Source of the DNA: Astrocystis sublimbata
Lineage: Eukaryota > Ascomycota > Sordariomycetes > Xylariales > Xylariaceae
Assembly: GCA_022453515.1 (NCBI GenBank)
Contig: JAJNNY010000006.1
Location: 186,001-250,000, forward strand
Direction of reading: 5' to 3'
DNA: 64,000 nt
The translations under genes and the position numbers were made by a program. This document shows, in pieces, positions 56,894 through 64,000 of this stretch (positions are counted from its first letter, which is position 1; every line of letters starts with the position of its first letter). The notes beneath the pieces are model-generated. The model saw only the letters and a program-made list of their open reading frames with translations. It searched no databases and was not told the origin of the DNA.

Positions 56894-59800
56894 ATGACCG
56901 GGCCGCCGAGCTCCCCTGGGCAGTCCCTGCCGCTGCCGTCGGCTTCGCCAGAGCCCTCGCGCCGACGCTCCATACCTCTGCAGGATCTCGGGCCGCAGCA
57001 GGGCCAACAGGAACATGCATCTCGGAGTGGTGAGGCCGGGTCCCTGGCGGACCGCAACCTGCCCTCCATCTCGACGTACTGGGAAGGCAACCAGTTCCGT
57101 CACGAGCACCACGACGACTACGATCTGAGCCCTAGCTCTCCCTTCGACGTTTCCGGCCTACAGTTCGCCCTTCCACCAGATATACATCCTCCTCAGCCTG
57201 CCTTGCCTCGTATAACTTCCACCTCCGCCTCCGCTTCCGCTTCCGCCAATCCCTATGTGACCCAGACTCCCTACTACGAGGAGACCCCCTCTGATGACTA
57301 CTTCGACTCGGACCGCGCTCCTCTTACCTCTACCGCCCAGCCCATCTCGGGTGCTTCTCTGGGCACACCTCGGCCAGAGCCCCAGCCTCGGGATAGCTTC
57401 CAGACAGTTTCGGATATCGACAATAGTCCCCAGCCACGTGGCCGCTCTACTCAGCTGCTCGGCTTTGGCTTGGACAACACCCCGGACCGTTCGAGACACC
57501 GCAGCTATGGCAACTCTCTTGTCCCAACCGATCCCCGGTCCTCTCGAATACAGGGTACGTCAGATGCGTTGCAGAGGGCTGGGTCGATTGTTAGGGCCAT
57601 GTCCCAGCGTGTTGTCAACATCAGCGGAGAGGTCGAGTCTATCGAGCAGCGGCAGCAGCGTTCGAGATCACCGAGCTTTGATGGACGCCGCCCGTCAATG
57701 AGCCGCATGTCCTCTTCAGCCGGTGCCGATACCTCGTATCCATCCCAGCTTTATCCGCCGTCGCCTCGTGAGAAGAATACCGAGCCAGAGTGGCGTCTTT
57801 CCGAACCTCCCCCTTCCCCACGCCGAGTTGGACCCATGCCCAATCCCCTAAAGGGTCGGTCTCTTGGTATATTTCCTCCTGATAATTTCATTCGACGAAA
57901 ACTTTGCGACCTTCTAGTGAACCCTTACCTGGAACCCACACTCCTCGTGTTGATAGTCCTGCAAACCATCCTGCTCTCTGTAGAGGCGGCAAATAACGTG
58001 TATGAGGAGGGAAATGAGAGGCAGATATCGTGGGACTCCTCATCTGCAATTAATTGGGCCATCCTCGCGCTGTTCATCATATTTACGCTTGAGATCGGCG
58101 CCCGTATCATCGTCTCCGGTTTCGTATTGAACCCGGCTGAATATAGTACGGTGGACCGCAAACGGGGCATCCGCAACGTGATCTCGGACAAGTACGATGC
58201 CGTCTTTCGGCCTCAACGCCAGAAATCTGTGAATGTTCCACGGCAAGAGGCTTATGGTCCTTCAACTTTCTCCCGGTCATTGACGATGATGCATGCCATG
58301 CCAGAGACAGTAGAAGAGCAAATGAGAATGCACCTGGCACGCCGTGCGTTCTTACGTCATAGCTTCAATCGTCTCGATTTTCTTGCCGTCGTTTCTTTCT
58401 GGATCGCATTCGTTTTGAGCATTACTGGCTTGGAGGCTAAGCACCACTTGTACATCTTTCGAATGCTTAGTTGTCTTCGGATTATCAGACTGCTAGCTCT
58501 CACGAATGGTACTGCGGTAAGTTATCCTGAATGCTGTGGGCTGCATGCAAGACTAATGTCACGGATGTGTATAGATTATACTGCGAAGCTTGAAAAAGGC
58601 GGCCCCATTGCTTCTTCGAGTGTCCTTCTTGATCGGGTTCTTTTGGTTATTATTTGCGATCGTTGGCATTCAGAGCTTCAAATCAAGCTTCAGTCGCCAA
58701 TGTGTCTGGCTGGATCCTCTGCAACCCACAAACCTCGAGGCGTCGTACACTAATGACATGTCATTCTGCGGTGGCCATATCCACAACGAAACGTTGGAGC
58801 CTGTCGTATGGGTGAAATTCGCAGGTCCTGAGAAGTCTCTAACTCAACTTCAGAACGGCTCGCGAGATGCTAAAGGATTCATCTGTCCGCAGCATTCGAT
58901 CTGTCTCGAGCAGGAGAGCCCCTTCAACCAGACTGTCAGCTTTGATAATATCATCCAATCTTTGGAGCTGGTGTTTGTTATCATGAGTGCCAACACATGG
59001 TCCGACCTTATGTACTACACTACGAATTCTGACTACCAGGCCGCAGCTTTGTTCTTTGGTGCTGGCATTATGATAATGATGTTATGGCTGACCAACTTGC
59101 TTATTGCTGTCATTACCTCGTCCTTCCAGGTCATACGCGAAGAGAGCAAGGCGAGTGCGTTTGCAGCGGATCCGGATGCGCTGCCCGCCGAGCCACAAGA
59201 GCCACAATTGCACCGAGTTCCTAAGTTGCAACGAATATACGACAAAACGTCACTCTTTTGGGTTCTGCTTATCACACTTGAAATCTTCGCTCAGGGCTGG
59301 CGCAGCGCAAACGCGTCAGACAGCCGCAAGAATTTCATCAACATAACTAGCATTCTTGTCACTACCCTGCTTGATATCGAAATCGTATTTCGAATCGTTG
59401 CTAACTGGAAGTATTTCCACCGGAGCAAACGCAATCTCTTCGATCTTTTCCTGGCCATTGCAAACACCATTATCCTTCTGCCGCAGATACGGAATAGTGG
59501 CCAAACTTTCGCGTGGCTCACGATATTTCAAATCGTTCGCGCTTATAGGGTCGTGCTAGCAATTCCCATAACGCGGGATTTGATTTACTTGGTTCTCGGG
59601 AACGCCTCCGGTATTGGCAATTTAATCGTCTTTGTTTTCCTAATCACTCTCATCATGGCAATTTTCGCAGTTCAACTCTTTCGAGGTGAAATTCCACTAT
59701 ATGGTGACGATGGCGAGCTCATCAAAGTTTCGTTTTACAACATCTTCAATTCATTCCTTGGTATGTACCAGATCCTCTCAAGTGAGGATTGGACCACCAT

Positions 59801-62800
59801 ACTATACGATGTCACATCCTACACTCGCGATCGCCACACCGCGTGGTACGGTGCTATATTTTTGATTGCCTGGTTCATTCTTGCTTTCTTCATTCTTGTC
59901 AACATGTTCATTGCCGTCATCCAAGAGAACTTTGACGTTTCCGAAGACGAAAAACGATTAGAACAGGTCAAAGCCTTCCTCCAACGCAAGGAACTAGGCA
60001 GTACGGCCGGCAGTAATGTTGCTCTGTCGGAGATATTCTCATTTGGAAGGCAGCGACAGCGACGAGATCCGCTTGACTACGGCCCAGCTACGATGGAAAT
60101 GCTGCTGAAAGACGCCGTGGTTCGGGAGTTCCTTGATGACCCATCTGAAGCTCTCCAACCCCAAACTTCCGAAAGCGAAGAACCACCCCACGATGCTATT
60201 GGGGCCGAGAAACCGCGTGGTGTTTGGTCTTCTATCTGCAGAAAGTTTCAGAACAGTGTCGGCAATAAGGAGCCAAACCCGTTTTACTCTAATACTATAT
60301 TTAGCGGTCCCAATGAAACATTGGATCCGCGAGAAATGGCACGGCAAGTCATGTCTGCCCACGCCGAACGACGTAAAGCCCAGAGAGAATATTTGAAGCG
60401 TCATCCGACCTACAACAACAGTCTTTACATTTTCACGCCGACGAACCCGATTCGGCGACTTTGTCAGCGTATGGTCGGTCCTGGAAGAGGCATCGAGCGA
60501 ATCGATGGCGTCGACCCAAACAAGGTCGTTTGGTACAGCTTCTCGGTCTTCATCTATGCAGCAATCATTGCTATGGTAGTCATCGCCAGCGTAACTACTC
60601 CGCTATTCCAGAAGCTGTATCTGGAAAGAAACGAGGGTATAGATCATCGCAGTACCTCATGGTTCGTCTGGGTCGATCTAGCATTCGCTGTTCTATTTAC
60701 AGTCGAAGCTGTCATCAAGATCATTGCTGATGGTCTATTTTTCACCCCACATGCGTATTACCGAAGCTCGTGGGGCTTCATCGACGCCATAGTATTAATA
60801 ACACTTTGGATCAATGTCCTCACATTGATATTCAATGATGGATCCGTTTCTAGGGTTGTCGGTGCATTCAAAGCTCTACGAGCCTTGAGATTACTCAATA
60901 TTAGCAATACTGCCCGAGACACTTTCCATTCACTTATCATTGTTGCAGGGTGGAAAATCATCAGTGTGAGTTAATTGCAGTGACTGGCAATGTCTAACGC
61001 TAATCTATCTCAGGCTGCCCTTGTCTCGTTGTCGCTTCTTATCCCTTTTGCAATCTATGCCCTGAACTTGTTTTCGGGCCAGCTCCTCAGCTGCAACGAC
61101 GACGACCTCACGAGGCTTGTTGACTGCTTCGGAGAGTACCAGAGTGCACCAGAGCATCCAGATTGGCTGCTACTCGCGCCCCGTGTTGCCGAAAATCCGT
61201 TTTTCAGTTTTGACGACTTCGCATCCTCTCTTTTCATACTTTTCCAAATCGTGTCCCAGGAAGGGTGGATTGACGTCTCATTTGCTGTCCAGGCAATCAC
61301 TGGCATTGATACCCAACCCGAAGACATGGCGTCTCGTGGCAACGCTGTTTTCTTTGTCGTATTCAATCTTCTCGGGACTGTCTTCGTCTTGACCTTGTTT
61401 ATCTCGGTCTTCATGCGCAATTATACGGAACAAACAGGAGTCGCGTTTTTGACAGCGGAGCAAAGAACCTGGCTTGAGCTTCGAAAGCTACTGCGTCAAA
61501 TTTCGCCTTCGAGGAGTTCTTATGATGAGTCCGAGAACAAATGGAAGAAGTGGTGCCATAAGCGAGCCATCGAGAAGCGAGGCAAATGGTATACCGCCAT
61601 CACAGTTGTTTTGGTCTTCCACCTAGGTCTGTTATTAACCGAATATTATCCCGAGCCAATGTGGTGGTCCAACACTAGAGATCTCATCTTCTTGCTGTTC
61701 ACGCTCATATATATTTCCAACATTGTCATTCGTATTGTTGGGTTGGGTTGGACGCGATTCCGAAGAAGTTCCTGGGATGTCTTCTCTCTCGTCGCGGTCA
61801 CAGGTGCGTTGATAACGTCGCTGGTCTTGATCGGCGAGAGATCAAGGGAAGCCTTCGTGCAACTACACAAGGGTTTTCTGGTGAGCATTGTCCTGCTCCT
61901 CATTCCCCGCAACGACGCCCTCGATCAACTCTTCAAGACAGCTGCGGCAAGCTTAACCACAATCATCAACCTGCTTGCTACTTGGCTAGTATTCTTCGTC
62001 ATGTTTGCAATTGCCTTTACGCAAACCTTCAGCTTGACACGATTTGGAGGTGAAGAGGACAACTATGTGAATTTCCGGACCGTCCCCAACGCGCTGATCC
62101 TCCTCTTCAGGATGAGTGTTGGCGAGGGCTGGAATGAGATAATGGAAGATTTTGCACAGATCAGAGGACCGCTTTGCGTTCAAGCCGACAACTTCTTTGA
62201 TAGCGACTGTGGTGATATTGTCTGGGCTCGAATACTTTTCATCGCCTGGAACCTGATCAGCATGTACATCTTCGTCAATTTGTTCATCTCGCTCATTTAC
62301 GAAAGTTTCAGTTACGTGTATCAACGATCAAGCGGAATGGCACACATCGATCGAGATGAAATTCGGAGATTTAAAGAAGCTTGGCGGAGCGTTGACCCAG
62401 CCGGCACTGGTTTCATCACCAAAGAAGCTTTCCCGAGACTATTAGGGGAACTCTCTGGTGTGTTCGAGATGCGGATATATGAACCTGAGGACTCTGTCAG
62501 TCGAATATTGGAGGATGTGCGAGGCAGTGACTATGGTCATGGGCGTCATGCATCCATTGCTACAGCAAGTGATCTCAGCGGGGTGGATATTCGAAAACTC
62601 AACGAACGACTTGCAGCAATCGATACTCAAGCTGTTCGCGAACGACGTCGCCGTTACGACATATTTTATCAGGAAGTTATGGTATCTGCAGATCATGATC
62701 GCGGCATCTCCTTTACAACAGTGTTGATGATCATGGCGCATTATAATATTATTAGTGACAGCAAAAGTCTAAGGTAATTAATTGCCTCCAATACCCTCTC

Positions 62801-63480
62801 CCTCGGCTTTACAGGTCTAACAATGGCAAACAGGTTAGAAGAATTTCTGCGACGCCGCGCTAGACTGCAGCGTGTAGAGGAAGAAGTCAATCGAAGAACT
62901 GTGTTGGGATTTTTCGATACACTGTAAGTTATCTGCCCTAGCAATCATTGATTACCATGCTGATGTGGGTAGTTATTATGCTCGCCAATTCAGGCGCCAC
63001 ATGGAAAAGAAACGATCCGGGCGCATGGCGGCAGTGCCACAGCTTGACGTGCCGGAGATCTTTGTTGACGATGAAAGTGATGGAAGTCGTGACCGCCATA
63101 GGGCAGGAAATCAGCGCACAACCTTGGCAGTTCCACCCAGTCCAGGGACATCGGATCTTCTTGCTGTCGCTGATGGCCGTCCACAACATCGGAGCTGGTC
63201 TCTAGGTACGGACATATCTACATATGACGCCACACAGTCGCACCCCCTCAGTGCCCCTCGAGTGACACCCGCCTCGGGGGATCGGTCGGATGCTTCTTTG
63301 TACAACTTCGATGTGCAGGAAAATGCGGCATCGAATACACGTGAAAGACAGGGAAGTGATGTCAGTCCTTCGCAGCTCAGGAGCATTCTAGACGACTCGG
63401 TGTGGGCTGAAAGCATACGACGGAGTGCGACTATACGCAGATCAGTACGACGTTCGGATTGGACGGGTCGAAGCTCATGA
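56894..63480 (+). CDS. CCH1: CCH1, four-repeat calcium channel alpha subunit
   Basis: Plasma-membrane Ca2+ channel of the CCH1-MID1 high-affinity uptake system. Five exons (56894-58516, 58575-60965, 61014-62773, 62834-62923, 62973-63480) are in phase and give 2123 residues. The N-terminal ~340 residues are Ser/Pro-rich. Four six-helix repeats follow. Pore-filter positions read Asn681 (MSANTW), Glu945 (SSEDW), Glu1421 (SQEGW) and Glu1709 (VGEGW). S4 helices are charged in repeats I-III (FRMLSCLRIIRLL; FQIVRAYRVVL; FKALRALRLL) but poorly so in IV (LHKGFLVSIVLLLIPRN). After repeat IV comes an EF-hand-like segment (FKEAWRSVDPAGTGFITKEAF) and a cytosolic tail. An in-frame ATG at 56867 would add nine residues. 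Activation and regulation (MID1, calcineurin) are known for the family and not visible here. Confidence 0.95.
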
Positions 63481-64000
63481 GAAGGTGTACAGTCAGCCCG
63501 GGTGTCTACAATTGAGAGACGCGATTTGGTGTTTGGGCGTTATTGATATCTATGATTTATAGCTATATGGGATAGATTTGCACGCACGACGCAACGACAT
63601 ATCACTAACGAGAAGCCAGTAAGGCTATTGTTAATAAGTGCGCATGGCCAGTCATGTCCATGGATCATGACGATTGACAGGCTGCGAGTTTTGTATATAC
63701 CAAACATTTTAGGGGGGTACAGAACCTTGGGGCATGTACGCGATAGAGAAATGTGCATCACTGTACACAATAGAGCTTTTTCTGTCCAACTTGCCCACTT
63801 ACGAGTACGTGTAGACATGTAAAGCTCAAGCGCCGTAAGATGTTACTTCCATAATCTGACTAAAAGGTGTCAGCCCCAATCCAAGAACCAAGTTGTCCCC
63901 AGAAACAGTTATCGTCAACAACCATGCAATCGCCCATCAGTGAGAACAGCTGCATATGACTGCCTATTATGTATGTAGATAGAGTAGCAAGTAGAGTGTG
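63481..64000. other. 3' flank of CCH1, no gene seen
   Basis: The final 520 bp contain overlapping short frames on both strands (up to about 92 codons) and no recognisable coding or RNA feature. Confidence 0.6.

Overview
The window is nuclear DNA of a filamentous ascomycete, most likely a Sordariomycete and probably Hypocreales-like. Genes carry short 45-130 nt GT-AG introns, the proteins have fungal family signatures (Zn2Cys6 factors with fungal-specific domains, a YqjM-type old yellow enzyme, a Ste11/FMF-1-like HMG protein, a CCH1 calcium channel), and intergenic DNA is littered with the TACCTAGGTA/ACCTACCTAC motif. There is no operon structure. The order assignment is inference from protein similarity recalled by eye.

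Nineteen protein genes were modelled, eighteen with exon boundaries or intronless frames that hold up. From left to right: a Zn2Cys6 transcription factor (1255-3956, -); a WD40-cyclophilin spliceosomal isomerase (5236-7191, -) divergent from an AIG1/FAR17a-type membrane hydrolase (7798-8581, +); an ARO3-type DAHP synthase (9588-10886, +) convergent with an MBD4-like DNA glycosylase (11619-13454, -); mitochondrial cytochrome c1 (14186-15587, -); a BTB protein (17299-18100, -); an old yellow enzyme (19717-21336, +); a 53-residue Cys-rich protein (21977-22259, -); a pyroglutamyl peptidase I-like peptidase (22881-23902, -); a disordered 650-residue hypothetical protein (25016-26968, -).

After a 4.7 kb gene-free stretch come an RTG2/Ppx-GppA protein (31705-33910, +), a second Zn2Cys6 factor with an atypical zinc cluster (34320-36176, -), inorganic pyrophosphatase (39793-40947, +, with a long in-frame upstream extension), mitochondrial ribosomal protein mL53 (41582-41995, -), the SNARE Sec20 ending in a KDEL signal (42624-44002, +), an HMG-box regulator (45625-47889, -) with a 4.7 kb upstream non-coding region, a DDT/WHIM-PHD chromatin protein (52572-55192, -) and the four-repeat calcium channel CCH1 (56894-63480, +). 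A low-confidence orphan frame lies at 38152-38439.

Most genes are housekeeping or regulatory and are not functionally clustered; I see no secondary-metabolite cluster, CRISPR or tRNA gene. The more unusual signals are: a 344-bp MITE-like element bounded by perfect 29-nt inverted repeats (18514-18857); the pyrophosphatase N-terminal extension with a presequence-like segment; an alanine-rich insertion inside the HMG box; an Asn-Glu-Glu-Glu pore ring in CCH1; a 16-nt palindrome astride a splice acceptor; a 12-bp hairpin upstream of the HMG gene; two 28-nt microexons and a 6-nt coding exon; and the conserved but unexplained small Cys-rich protein.
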